Notes under the pieces: model-generated | Seen by the model: the letters and a program-made list of their open reading frames with translations, nothing else | What the model was told of the DNA's origin: nothing | The model's database searches: none | Origin: Pseudomonas viridiflava | Lineage (GTDB): Bacteria > Pseudomonadota > Gammaproteobacteria > Pseudomonadales > Pseudomonadaceae | Direction: 5' to 3' | Length of the DNA stretch: 64,000 nucleotides | Assembly: GCF_900591205.1 (NCBI RefSeq) | Contig: NZ_UUPU01000047.1 | Location: forward strand, 1-64,000 | Translations under genes and position numbers: made by a program | In this document: positions 16,955 through 27,974 of the stretch, piece by piece | Layout of the letters: the number at the start of each line of letters is the position of its first letter | How positions within the stretch are numbered: the first letter of the stretch is position 1

Positions 16955-17914
16955 TCACCGACCACCCTTCTTCTTGGGCACGATCTTACGCAACACCCGC
17001 CGCGCCAGACGCTTCAATTTCGACTCCTTCTCCGGCTCCGCCAACCCCTGCTGCCTAAGCCAATCCTTCCAGCGAATCCGCTCATCACGCACCAGCCAAC
17101 CCTCCTGCTGGGCGAAGCTCTCAGCCAGATACAACCCCCGGGTACTGGCCGGATACAGCTGATCCTTCTTCACCGTGTACAACTCAGCAAGCGGCTGCCC
17201 ATCTTTCAAAGGCATCAGATACAAATCCGGCCGCTGCCGGTCCAGGCGCGCCACCAGTTGGTCGCCTTCGAGCCGCTCATCCACATGGAACAAGCTCAGC
17301 GACTTGGCCTCCTTGGGCACCTCAAGACGCAAGTCATAAATCAATTGCAGCGACGCCGTCGGCAAGTGCACGTAAGCCCGTGGCCGCTCGATCAGTTGGG
17401 TCGTCGCGCAACGCACCGGGCGTGCGGCGCCGGACAGCGGGCTCAGCCGAAACGGCAGGGCCTCGCGGTAATGCAGGGCAGCCGAGTAGGGCGCCGGCAG
17501 CCAGGTGTCGTTGAAGCGCCCGCTCAACCAGCCTTCCGGCGTCTCCAGCAGGCACTCCTCGGCAATCTCCTGGATGGCGGTGTGCAGCGGCAGGTTCAGT
17601 TCATGGGCCGGGACGTAGCCGGAAATCAGCTTGAGCACCACGTCGCCACGGTCCTGGCGGCGTTGGCGCACCAGCACCCAGTAGTCCTTGTTCTGCCAGT
17701 GCAGGGTCAGGCGCACCGATACACCGAGGTTCGCCAGTTCCAGGGCGAAACGCTCGGGGTCCGCTACCTCTACCGGCTTGCGGCGCTGCAAAGTCTGCGC
17801 GAAGTTGAGCGGCATGCCCACGCTCTGGTAGCTCAGGCCCTCGGGGGTGGCTTCGACGTGCAGCGGCAAGGTTTTAAAGTTACTGGGGTTTTTTCTTATG
17901 AGCGTTCGCGGCAT
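16955..17914 (-). CDS. Conserved Pseudomonas protein with a degenerate Nudix-like box
   Basis: The start is placed at 17914 (MPRTLIRKNPSNF) because a strong AAGGAG site sits 6-8 nt upstream; the frame opens at 17956 in TGATG overlap with the reductase stop. The 319-residue protein is soluble with a basic C-terminus (KLKRLARRVLRKIVPKKKGGR). Homologues are often labelled metal ABC transporter ATPase, but no Walker A or ABC signature is present. Residues around AIQEIAEECL resemble a Nudix helix with the REUXEE arginine replaced by Gln. Function is unknown. It is the last gene of a three-gene operon with two oxidoreductases. Confidence 0.75.
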   Translation of the reverse strand: MPRTLIRKNPSNFKTLPLHVEATPEGLSYQSVGMPLNFAQTLQRRKPVEVADPERFALELANLGVSVRLTLHWQNKDYWVLVRQRRQDRGDVVLKLISGYVPAHELNLPLHTAIQEIAEECLLETPEGWLSGRFNDTWLPAPYSAALHYREALPFRLSPLSGAARPVRCATTQLIERPRAYVHLPTASLQLIYDLRLEVPKEAKSLSLFHVDERLEGDQLVARLDRQRPDLYLMPLKDGQPLAELYTVKKDQLYPASTRGLYLAESFAQQEGWLVRDERIRWKDWLRQQGLAEPEKESKLKRLARRVLRKIVPKKKGGR

Positions 17915-17955
17915 GTCGGCTCCTTCTTGCGACGGGGTCGGCCGCGTCGGCGGCA

Positions 17956-18768
17956 TCAGAGTTGACGAATGACCTTGGCAGCGGTCGCCACGTTATGGGC
18001 CAGGTGCAGCGGATTAATGGTCCCGACAATAGCACTGGCGACGCCCGTTTGCGCAAACAACAACATGAAACTGGCCTGAATTGGATCCATTCCATGCTCA
18101 AGGCACACATGGCCGCTGGCCAGGGCTTTTTTCACCAGGATGCCCTTGCCGTGGGCCGCTGCATATTCAATGACGGTTTTCTCGGCCTGTTCGTTCAGAT
18201 TGTAGGTGACCATTGCGCAATCACCTCGTTCCAGAGCCTTTAAGCCGCCCTCGACGGTTTTGCCGGAGAAGCCGAAACCGCGAATTTTGCCCTCTTTTTT
18301 CAGCTCCGCCAGGGTCTGGTAGACCTCGCAGTCGTTGAGGATCTGCAGGTCATTGCCGTCGGAATGCACCAACACCAGGTCGATAAAATCAGTTTCAAGG
18401 CGTTTCAAGCTACGCTCGATCGACATCCGCGTGTGGGCCGCACTGAAGTCGTGATGGGACACGCCCTCCTCGAACTCCTCGCCGACCTTGCTGACAATCA
18501 CCCAGTCCTTGCGCTGGTCACGCAATAACGGCCCCAGGCGTTCTTCGCTGCGCCCGTAGGCCGGTGCGGTATCTATCAGGTTGATCCCCAGCTGACGGGC
18601 CTGGCGCAGCAACATGCGCGCTTCGTCATCATTGGGAATCGTGAAGCCGCTGGGGTATTTCACCCCCTGATCGCGGCCCAGCTTGACGGTGCCCAGGCCC
18701 AGCGGCGAGACCAGCAAGCCGGTGCTGCCCAAGGGGCGATGCAGGTCGTGCAGGGTGGGCAGGCTCAT
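17956..18768 (-). CDS. Aldo/keto reductase
   Basis: The 270-residue protein has the AKR barrel pattern: GTVKLGRDQ at the N-terminus, the catalytic set DTAPAYGRSEERLG (Asp, Tyr) and VSKV (Lys), and the LVHSDG strand at the His position. It should reduce an aldehyde or ketone with NAD(P)H in the cytoplasm. Its ATG overlaps the stop of the FAD oxidoreductase gene by 4 bp, so the two enzymes probably act in one pathway, as in the PA4992-PA4991 pair of P. aeruginosa. The substrate is not known. Confidence 0.88.
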   Translation of the reverse strand: MSLPTLHDLHRPLGSTGLLVSPLGLGTVKLGRDQGVKYPSGFTIPNDDEARMLLRQARQLGINLIDTAPAYGRSEERLGPLLRDQRKDWVIVSKVGEEFEEGVSHHDFSAAHTRMSIERSLKRLETDFIDLVLVHSDGNDLQILNDCEVYQTLAELKKEGKIRGFGFSGKTVEGGLKALERGDCAMVTYNLNEQAEKTVIEYAAAHGKGILVKKALASGHVCLEHGMDPIQASFMLLFAQTGVASAIVGTINPLHLAHNVATAAKVIRQL

Positions 18769-19940
18769 GGCAACAGTTGCTCCCAGGCGGGTTGGCCGAT
18801 AGCCGGCTTTGGCAGGTCGGGCAGGGTTGGGCTGGCGCTTGGGCGGATACCGTCGCGTTCGAGGCTGTTGATCACTCGATCGGCGAAGTCCGGCGCCAGG
18901 GCCAGTTTGGTCGGCCAGCCCACCAGCAGGCGGCCTTGCTCTGCCAGGAAGGCATTGTCAGGGCGGGTCAGGCCCGATTGCAGTGGCTCGGCACGGTCGA
19001 CGCGCAAGGTGGCCCAGCGGGTCTGGCTCATGTCGATCCATGGCAGCAACTGTCCCAGCTCTTTCTGGGCAGTGGCGATCTGTTCTTCAGGCGTGCGCGC
19101 CACACCATCGGCCTCGGCAATATCGCCGCCCATGTACCACACCCAATTGCCGTCAGCGGCGGGGTGGGTGGTGACGGTGATGCGCGGCTTGGTGCCGCCG
19201 CCCAGGCAATGCGCGTAGAGCGGCTTCAAGCCAGGGCCTTTGGCGATGATCATGTGCAGCGGGCGTTTTTGCATGGCGGGCTGGTTCAGGCCCAGGGCCG
19301 CCAGCAGGTCGGCGGTGCCGCCGCCTGCACTCAGCACAATGCGCTGGGCGCGGATCTCGCGGCCATCGACCTTGAGGCCCGCCAGGGTGTCGTCTTCGAG
19401 CAGCGGTTCGATGTGCTGCCCGGCGAGCAAGCCATCACCGGCCAGTTGCGCCAGGCGTTCGATCAGGCTCGGCACGTCGATCACCAATTCGGCCAAGCGA
19501 TAGACCTTGCCCTTGAAGCGGCGGTCCTGCAGCGCCGGGGGCAGTTCGTCGCCCTTGACCTGATCGACCCGGCCACGCACGGCCTTGCTGGCGAAAAAGC
19601 TGGTGAGGTTGCCGGCCAGGGTGCCGGGGGACCACAGGTAATGCGCCTCGGACAGCAAGCGCACGCCGGACAGGTCCAGCTCGCCGTTGCCTGCCAAGGC
19701 TTCACGCCAGCGGCGCGGCATGTCGGCAATCGCTTCGGAAGCGCCGGTGAGGGCGCCGTGCAGGGCGTATTTCGCACCGCCGTGGATGATCCCCTGGGAC
19801 TTCACGCTTTGCCCGCCGCCCAGGGTGGCGCTTTCTACCAATACCGTGGAAAACCCCTGGCGGCGCAGGCGCGCATTCAGCCAGAGGCCGGCAACTCCGG
19901 CGCCGACAATCAGCACGTCGGTGGAAATAACGGATGGCAT
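18765..19940 (-). CDS. FAD-dependent oxidoreductase (DAO/glycerol-3-phosphate dehydrogenase-like)
   Basis: The 391-residue protein opens with a Rossmann dinucleotide motif VLIVGAGVAGLWLNARLRRQG and an SQGIIHGG segment typical of the DAO superfamily. The C-terminal substrate part has the LRVDRAEPLQSGL stretch. It likely oxidises an amino or hydroxy group with FAD, passing electrons to quinone or oxygen. No membrane segment is obvious. It is the promoter-proximal gene of the three-gene minus-strand operon. Confidence 0.85.
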   Translation of the reverse strand: MPSVISTDVLIVGAGVAGLWLNARLRRQGFSTVLVESATLGGGQSVKSQGIIHGGAKYALHGALTGASEAIADMPRRWREALAGNGELDLSGVRLLSEAHYLWSPGTLAGNLTSFFASKAVRGRVDQVKGDELPPALQDRRFKGKVYRLAELVIDVPSLIERLAQLAGDGLLAGQHIEPLLEDDTLAGLKVDGREIRAQRIVLSAGGGTADLLAALGLNQPAMQKRPLHMIIAKGPGLKPLYAHCLGGGTKPRITVTTHPAADGNWVWYMGGDIAEADGVARTPEEQIATAQKELGQLLPWIDMSQTRWATLRVDRAEPLQSGLTRPDNAFLAEQGRLLVGWPTKLALAPDFADRVINSLERDGIRPSASPTLPDLPKPAIGQPAWEQLLP

Positions 19941-19995
19941 CGGCGACCTCAGTGTTCAAGACAAGAGGCGCAGTATACAGGCTGTTGAGTAGCGG

Positions 19996-20331
19996 TCAGT
20001 GCCCGGCGGTTTTCGAGAACAACTGAATCACCACCACCCCCAGCACAATCAGGCCCATGCCGAGCATCGCCGGCACATCGAGTTTCTGCCCGTAGATAAA
20101 CAGCGCCGCGATGCTCACCATCACGATGCCCATCCCGGCCCACACGGCATACGCCACACCCACCGGCACGGTGCGCACCACCAGGGTCAGCATCCAGAAC
20201 GCCACGCCATAGCCGACGATCACCAGCAGCAGCGGGATGGGTGTGCTCCAGCCCTTGATGGCTTTCATGGAAACGGTTGCGATCACTTCCGAGCAGATGG
20301 CGATGGCCAGGTAGCAGTAAGCGGCGTTCAT
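19996..20331 (-). CDS. Small multidrug resistance (SMR) family efflux protein
   Basis: The 111-residue protein has four membrane helices and the essential Glu in helix 1 (AIAICSEVIATVSMK), with the SMR pattern GVAYAVWAGMGIV in helix 3. SMR dimers exchange protons for cationic drugs or guanidinium compounds; the SEVIATVSMK helix is closer to EmrE/QacE than to SugE. It is divergent from a LysR-type gene across a 102-bp gap, which suggests that regulator as its controller. Confidence 0.88.
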   Translation of the reverse strand: MNAAYCYLAIAICSEVIATVSMKAIKGWSTPIPLLLVIVGYGVAFWMLTLVVRTVPVGVAYAVWAGMGIVMVSIAALFIYGQKLDVPAMLGMGLIVLGVVVIQLFSKTAGH

Positions 20332-20433
20332 GGGTCAATCCTCGGTGCAAAGCAATCTGATAGGGCCGGCATTCTAGAGGTTTGCCAGATGGGGTAAAGT
20401 CATTACCTATCCGAATTAAAGATGGGTTGAGCC

Positions 20434-21324
20434 ATGGGCATGCAGTGGAACCTTGAGCAGATGCGCCTGTTTGTCAGCGTCGCCGAGCAGCGTTCGTTTT
20501 CGGCGGTGGCGCGCGAGCAGCGCAAGGCGCAGTCGGCAGTCAGCAATGGGATTGCCCTGTTGGAGGCGGACCTTGGGGTTAATCTGTTTGATCGTAGCAG
20601 CGGCCGCCAGCCCCGCCTGACCGAAGCCGGCAGCGTGTTGTTGGAGGAGGCCCGCGAGGTGTTGCGCCAGTGTGAGCGCCTTAACGGTCGGGCGCTGTCG
20701 TTGACCCGTGGCGAGGAAGCCTGCCTGCGCCTGGCCCAGGATGAAGCCATGTTATTCCAGCCGGTCCTCGACAGCCTCGAGGCGTTGGCCGGGCAATACC
20801 CGCTGCTGGAAGTGCAGCTGTCCAGCGCCGCCCAGGGCGATGTGGCGCGCAAGTTGGTGGAGCGCAAGGCGGACCTGGGCCTGTTGTTCTATCACGACCA
20901 GATCCCCGAGGCGCTGGAGCGGCGGGTGGTAGGCAGTGTGGAAATGGTCACGGTGTGCGCTGTGAACCACCCGCTGGCCCAGGAAAAATACGTGACCTGC
21001 CAGCAGCTGGCGCAGTTTCGCCAGTTGCTGATGTCGACTCAGACCAGCGTCTACCCCGGCAGTGAAGCCGCCAGCCCACTGGTGTGGCGCGCCGACAGTT
21101 TCTACGTATTGGCCGAATGGCTGATGAGCGGCCTGGGCTGGGCCTGGCTGCCCCGGCATATCGTGCAATACCCGACCTATCAGCAACAAATGGTCGAATT
21201 GGACAGCGAATGGACGCCGCCGGCCCTGGTGGTGGAGCTGGTCTGGCGCCGCGACGAGCACCTGGGCCCTGCTGCACGCTTCCTCGCTGAACGTTTTGCC
21301 GAGTGCTTGCAGGCGATCGACTGA
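20434..21324 (+). CDS. LysR family transcriptional regulator
   Basis: The 296-residue protein has an N-terminal winged helix (MRLFVSVAEQRSFSAVAREQRKAQSAVSNGIALLEADLG) and a periplasmic-binding-like effector domain from about 95. A second in-frame ATG lies two codons later (20440). Divergence from the SMR gene follows the usual LysR arrangement of regulator and target. Its 3' end runs to within 24 bp of waaA, so waaA may also be reached by its transcript. Confidence 0.9.
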   Translation: MGMQWNLEQMRLFVSVAEQRSFSAVAREQRKAQSAVSNGIALLEADLGVNLFDRSSGRQPRLTEAGSVLLEEAREVLRQCERLNGRALSLTRGEEACLRLAQDEAMLFQPVLDSLEALAGQYPLLEVQLSSAAQGDVARKLVERKADLGLLFYHDQIPEALERRVVGSVEMVTVCAVNHPLAQEKYVTCQQLAQFRQLLMSTQTSVYPGSEAASPLVWRADSFYVLAEWLMSGLGWAWLPRHIVQYPTYQQQMVELDSEWTPPALVVELVWRRDEHLGPAARFLAERFAECLQAID

Positions 21325-21347
21325 AAAAGCCGATAAACTCCGCCGCC

Positions 21348-22625
21348 ATGAATAGAACTCTCTACAGCTGTCTGTTTTACCTGGCGCTGCCGTTGGTGGC
21401 TTTACGTCTGTGGCTGCGCGCGCGCAAGGCGCCGGCCTACGCCCGGCGTGTCGGCGAGCGCTTCTCCTATGGCCTGCCGGTGATGACGCCTGGCGGGATC
21501 TGGGTGCATGCCGTGTCGGTGGGCGAAAGCATTGCCGCCGCGCCGATGATTCGCGGGTTGTTGGCGCGTTATCCTCAGTTGCCGATCACGGTCACGTGTA
21601 TGACGCCGACCGGGTCCGAGCGTATCCAGGCGTTGTTCGCCAACGAGCCGCGCATCCAGCATTGCTACCTGCCTTACGACTTGCCCTGTGCGGCCAAGCG
21701 TTTCCTTGATCGCGTGCAGCCCAAGCTGGCCGTGATCATGGAAACCGAGCTGTGGCCCAACCACATCCACGCGTGTGCCCAGCGCGATATTCCTGTGGCG
21801 TTGGCCAATGCACGGTTGTCGGCGCGTTCGGCCAAAGGCTACGCACGCTTTGCCAAGCTGACGGCGCCGATGCTGTCGCAAATGAGTCTGTTCGCCGTGC
21901 AGACCGAAACCGAGGCTCAGCGTTTTTTAAGTCTGGGTGCGCGCCCGCACACTGTTGAAGTCACCGGCTCGATCAAATTCGATCTGACCATCGACCCCGA
22001 ACTGCCGGTGCGCGCCGCCGCCTTGCGTGAGCAATGGGGCGCCACGCAACGCCCGGTGTGGATCGCCGCGAGTACCCACGAAGGCGAAGATGAGGTGGTG
22101 CTCGCAGCCCATCGCCAATTGCTTGAAAGCTATCCCAATGCGCTGCTGATTCTGGTGCCGCGTCATCAGGAACGCTTCGGCCCGATGTTCGAGCTGTGCG
22201 GGCAACAAGGCTTTGCCACGGTACGCCGTTCCAGTGGCGAAGCGGTCACCGCGCAAACCTCAGTGCTGCTCGGCGATACCATGGGCGAGCTGTTGTTTCT
22301 GTATGCCCTGGCCGACAGCGCGTTTGTCGGCGGCAGCCTGGTGGCGACTGGTGGGCATAACCCGCTGGAGCCGGCGGCACTGGCCAAGCCTGTGATCATG
22401 GGGCCGCACGTGTTCAACTTCCTGGAAATCACCGCAATGATGCGTGAAGCGGGCGCGTTGCGAGCCGTGGATGACGCCGAAGGGCTGGCCGAGGCCGTGC
22501 GGCAGCTGTTCGAGCTGCCGCAGGATGCGCGCAAGATGGCGCAAGCGGGGCTCAAGGTGATGCAGGCCAACCAGGGCGCGTTGAAGCGTCTGCTGGATGG
22601 GTTGGGCAAACTTCTGAATCATTGA
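21348..22625 (+). CDS. waaA: 3-deoxy-D-manno-octulosonic acid transferase
   Basis: The start is the ATG at 21348 (MNRTLYSCLFYLALPLVALRLWLRARK); the frame is open further upstream but into the LysR gene. The 425-residue product has one N-terminal membrane anchor and the WaaA glycosyltransferase pattern (WVHAVSVGES, ETELWPN, AASTHEGEDE, GGSLVATGGHNPLEPAA). It transfers Kdo from CMP-Kdo to lipid IVA in lipopolysaccharide core synthesis at the inner face of the cytoplasmic membrane. Confidence 0.95.
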   Translation: MNRTLYSCLFYLALPLVALRLWLRARKAPAYARRVGERFSYGLPVMTPGGIWVHAVSVGESIAAAPMIRGLLARYPQLPITVTCMTPTGSERIQALFANEPRIQHCYLPYDLPCAAKRFLDRVQPKLAVIMETELWPNHIHACAQRDIPVALANARLSARSAKGYARFAKLTAPMLSQMSLFAVQTETEAQRFLSLGARPHTVEVTGSIKFDLTIDPELPVRAAALREQWGATQRPVWIAASTHEGEDEVVLAAHRQLLESYPNALLILVPRHQERFGPMFELCGQQGFATVRRSSGEAVTAQTSVLLGDTMGELLFLYALADSAFVGGSLVATGGHNPLEPAALAKPVIMGPHVFNFLEITAMMREAGALRAVDDAEGLAEAVRQLFELPQDARKMAQAGLKVMQANQGALKRLLDGLGKLLNH

Positions 22626-22639
22626 CCACACAAATCGAA

Positions 22640-22726
22640 TGTGGGAGCTGGCTTGCCTGCGATGCAAGCGCCTCGGTCCATCAGGTAAACCGAGGTGATG
22701 CTATCGCAGGCAAGCCAGCTCCCACA
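22640..22726. repeat. REPIN between waaA and tolC
   Basis: TGTGGGAGCTGGCTTGCCTG and its mirror enclose a loop in which CCTCGGT and ACCGAGG pair. It lies between the 3' ends of convergent genes waaA and tolC and may end transcription from both. Confidence 0.9.
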
Positions 22727-22743
22727 TTGGTTTTGTGGTGTGT

Positions 22744-24183
22744 TCAGTACCCTGGCCGGGCTTTCAACTGTTCGGCCGCGGCTTTGGCCAGGTCCGGCGG
22801 CAGGAAGTCGCGATCCGGGTTGTAGTCGGCCTTGAGGTAGCGCGCCAGATCCTGCAAATCGCCTGGGTTCAAGGTGCCTGCGGCCTGCTTCAGGCGCAGG
22901 TTGTCGAGGATGTAGTCGTAGCGGCTGTTGTTGTAGTTGCGCACCGACGAGTAGAGCTGGCGCTGTGAATCCAGCACATCGACGATATTGCGCGTACCCA
23001 CCTGGTAACCGATTTCCGTCGCTTCCACCGCGCTCTGGTTGGAGATGATCGACTGGCGGCGTGCCTGTACCTGCTCCACATCCGTGTTGACCGCACGGTG
23101 CAGGTTGCGCGTGTTTTCTACCACCTGACGGCGCAGGCCCTCGCGCTGCTGCTCGGTCTGGCCCAGGCGCGAGTAGGACTCACGCACTTGTGAGCTGGTC
23201 AACCCGCCGCTGTAGATCGGGATACTCAAGCGCAGGCCGATGGTGCGTTGCTCCACATCGCCGCGATACGGTGTGCCAAAGGCATTCGGGTTGCTGAAAC
23301 CCAGGGCGTCGTTATCGCCTTTTTCGTACTGTGCGACGGCATCCAGGGTCGGCGCATGGCCAGCCTTGCGCTGCTTCAGGGTTTCTTCGGCGGCGGTCAC
23401 CGCGTAGTTGCTGGCGAGCAGGTTCAGGTTCTGACGGCCGGCGGTCTCGACCCACGCCTTGGCGTCGTTCGGCGACGGTGGCAGCACAGGCAGCGTGTGC
23501 ACGATGCCCTGGATCGAGTTGTACTGACGGTTGGTCAGGGTGATCAGCGCTTCAAACGCGTCGTCCACCTGGCGCTGGGCCACGATTCGGTTGGCGCGGG
23601 CCGTGTCGTAGCTGGCCTGGGATTGCAGCACGTCGGTTTTGTCCGACAGGCCCACATCGAAGCGCTCATTGGACTGGTCGAGCTGGCGCTTGAAGGCATT
23701 TTCTTCGGCCTTGGTCGAGGCCAGGTTGTCCTGGGCGCGCAGCACGGCGAAGTAGCTTTCGGCGCTTTGCAGGATCAGGTTCTGTTCGGTGGCCGAGAGT
23801 TGCAGCGCAGCCTGCTCATTGGTGGCCTCGGCCGCTTGCAGCTGGAACCAGCGGTCGGCGCGGAACAGCGGCTGGCTCAGGGTGGCGCGCCACGAGTGCG
23901 CGTCACGGTTGGCGGTGGCGGCCGGGGTGTCGATCTGAGTGCGCGAGTTATTGATATCCGCGCCACCCGACAGGTTGGGCAGCAAGCCTGCGCGCGCCTG
24001 GGGCACCACTTCTTTTTGTGCGCCGTATTGGGCACGGGCGGCGGCCAGGTCGGCGTTGTTATCCGCGGCTTCCTGGTAGACGCTGACCAGGTCGGTTTTG
24101 GCGGACAAGGGCGCTTCAGCTGCCCAGACCAGTCCGTTGGTCGCACAAGACACGGCAAGAGCCAGTGAGAGTTTGCGCAGCAT
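22744..24183 (-). CDS. tolC: TolC family outer membrane efflux channel
   Basis: The 479-residue protein has a signal peptide (about 1-21, cut after VWA) and two OEP repeats with long helical stretches, including the QPLFRADRWFQLQAAE and SIPIYSGGLTSSQVRES halves. It forms the trimeric outer membrane duct used by type I secretion and RND/ABC efflux systems. No partner inner membrane genes adjoin, as is usual for housekeeping TolC. It is divergent from thiC across a 450-bp gap, of which 24184-24340 holds nothing I can name. Confidence 0.92.
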   Translation of the reverse strand: MLRKLSLALAVSCATNGLVWAAEAPLSAKTDLVSVYQEAADNNADLAAARAQYGAQKEVVPQARAGLLPNLSGGADINNSRTQIDTPAATANRDAHSWRATLSQPLFRADRWFQLQAAEATNEQAALQLSATEQNLILQSAESYFAVLRAQDNLASTKAEENAFKRQLDQSNERFDVGLSDKTDVLQSQASYDTARANRIVAQRQVDDAFEALITLTNRQYNSIQGIVHTLPVLPPSPNDAKAWVETAGRQNLNLLASNYAVTAAEETLKQRKAGHAPTLDAVAQYEKGDNDALGFSNPNAFGTPYRGDVEQRTIGLRLSIPIYSGGLTSSQVRESYSRLGQTEQQREGLRRQVVENTRNLHRAVNTDVEQVQARRQSIISNQSAVEATEIGYQVGTRNIVDVLDSQRQLYSSVRNYNNSRYDYILDNLRLKQAAGTLNPGDLQDLARYLKADYNPDRDFLPPDLAKAAAEQLKARPGY

Positions 24184-24344
24184 GAGGCGATCCCTAGAGT
24201 GAATATTACGCTGATAATTTATCGCCCAAGGCTAAGGCTGGCCGTTCCTGGCGTCAAGCATTGTGGCGGTCACCGAGTGTAGTGGCGCTGACCCGGCGCA
24301 ACAATCCCGCAATCGCGCCATTCATCACGCTGAATAAACCGCTA

Positions 24345-24373
24345 TTGGCAATTTGCCCACGCCATGGTCTAGA
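24345..24373 (+). promoter_or_regulatory. Candidate sigma-70 promoter of thiC
   Basis: TTGGCA at 24345-24350 and TCTAGA at 24368-24373 are 17 bp apart. The predicted start near 24380 falls just ahead of the TPP aptamer at 24385, as expected for the thiC leader. The -10 match is moderate. Confidence 0.5.
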
Positions 24374-24384
24374 CTGGCCGCGTT

Positions 24385-26538
<2,154 letters not shown>

Positions 26539-26569
26539 CCTCTGATTGCAGGTGCCTGTACTGGCCTCA

Positions 26570-26641
26570 TCGGGGGCAAGCCCCCTCTCACAGTTTTGAA
26601 AGTGTTCACAATTCAAAATGTGGGAGGGGGCTTGCCCCCGA
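26570..26641. repeat. REP doublet of the GGGGGCTTGCCCCC type
   Basis: TCGGGGGCAAGCCCCCTC at 26570-26592 and its inverted partner at 26619-26641 form a second REP subtype distinct from the others in this window. It lies between thiC and cytX and can fold into a long hairpin. Confidence 0.85.
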
Positions 26642-26684
26642 TTGCAATCTCCCAAACAACAAATGCCCCTCAGAGATAACACCC

Positions 26685-27974
26685 TTGAGCATTCAACCGA
26701 GTACTTATTCCCCGGACATCGCGGTGCCTGCTGACAAAAGAGTTTTTGGCGCCCGCGACCTGTTCTCCCTGTGGTTCTCCCTCGGCATCGGCCTGATGGT
26801 CCTGCAGACCGGTGCACTCTTGGCGCCGGGCCTGGGCCTGTCCGGCTCGTTGCTGGCGATTTTCCTCGGCACGCTGGTCGGGGTGCTGTTGCTGGCCGCC
26901 GTCGGCGTGATCGGCAGCGACACCGGCCTGTCCGCCATGGCCGCGCTCAAACTCAGCCTCGGCGCCAAAGGCGCCAGCTTGCCGGCGTTGCTGAACCTGC
27001 TGCAACTGATCGGCTGGGGCTCGTTCGAAATTATCGTGATGCGCGACGCCGCCAGCCTGTTGGGCTCGCGAGCGTTCAGCGAGGGCAGCCTGTTAGCCAG
27101 TCCATTACTGTGGACAGTGTTTTTCGGCGGCCTGGCGACCCTGCTGGCCGTGAGTGGCCCGCTGACGTTCGTGCGGCAGATCCTGCGCAAGTGGGGCATC
27201 TGGCTGCTGCTCGCCGCCTGCCTGTGGCTGACCTGGAACCTCTTCGCCAAGGCCGACCTTGCCGCCCTCTGGGCCCAGGCCGGCGATGGTTCGATGCCGT
27301 TTGCGGTGGGGTTTGATATTGCCATCGCCATGCCGCTGTCGTGGTTGCCGCTGATTGCCGATTACTCACGCTTCGGCAAACGCGCCAAAAGTGTATTCGG
27401 CGGCACCGCGCTGGGCTTTTTTATCGGTAATTTCTGGCTGATGAGCCTGGGCGTGGCCTACACCCTGGCGTTTGCGCCCAGCGGTGAAGTGAATGCGCTG
27501 TTGTTGGCATTGGCCGGGGCGGGGCTGGGGATTCCGCTGTTGCTGATCCTGCTGGACGAGTCGGAGAACGCTTTCGCCGATATTCACTCGGCGGCGGTGT
27601 CCAGCGGCATTCTATTGCGCTTGAAGGTCGAGCACCTGGCCTTGGGCATTGGTGTACTCTGCACCTTGATCGCCTGTTTTGCGCCGTTGGCCCAGTACCA
27701 GAACTTCCTGTTGCTGATCGGTTCGGTGTTTGCGCCGCTGTTCGGCGTGGTGCTGGTGGATCACTTTATCCTGCGCCGTCGTGGCCTGGGCGCAGTGGCC
27801 AATCTGCGCTGGTCGGCGCTGTTGGCCTGGCTGGGTGGCATCGGTACTTACCATTTGCTGGCCAACCTGTACCCGGATATCGGCGCGACCCTGCCGGCGC
27901 TGGTGCTGGCAGGGGTATTGCAGTTCATCCTGGGCCGGGTTTTCAGTGGCGCACGGGCACCAGATCAGGCTTGA
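26685..27974 (+). CDS. cytX: CytX-type permease, probable hydroxymethylpyrimidine transporter
   Basis: The 429-residue protein starts at TTG 26685 (MSIQPSTYSPDIAVPADKR). It has about 12 membrane helices and the NCS1 nucleobase permease pattern (SLWFSLGIGLMVLQTGALLAPGL). CytX members are often tied to thiamine genes and import the HMP pyrimidine; position after thiC supports that. No second TPP element is visible in the 146-bp gap, so thiamine control would need read-through past the REP doublet. The 3' end overlaps the convergent lipoprotein gene by 32 bp. Confidence 0.8.
   Translation: MSIQPSTYSPDIAVPADKRVFGARDLFSLWFSLGIGLMVLQTGALLAPGLGLSGSLLAIFLGTLVGVLLLAAVGVIGSDTGLSAMAALKLSLGAKGASLPALLNLLQLIGWGSFEIIVMRDAASLLGSRAFSEGSLLASPLLWTVFFGGLATLLAVSGPLTFVRQILRKWGIWLLLAACLWLTWNLFAKADLAALWAQAGDGSMPFAVGFDIAIAMPLSWLPLIADYSRFGKRAKSVFGGTALGFFIGNFWLMSLGVAYTLAFAPSGEVNALLLALAGAGLGIPLLLILLDESENAFADIHSAAVSSGILLRLKVEHLALGIGVLCTLIACFAPLAQYQNFLLLIGSVFAPLFGVVLVDHFILRRRGLGAVANLRWSALLAWLGGIGTYHLLANLYPDIGATLPALVLAGVLQFILGRVFSGARAPDQA

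Noticed and set aside
16725..17162. Short open frame starting MGNPAGRRVSRAGPRMAHRGG, also at 16088-16315
   Set aside because: It lies in the structured repeat and similar frames recur in every copy; conservation is explained by the repeat, not by a protein.
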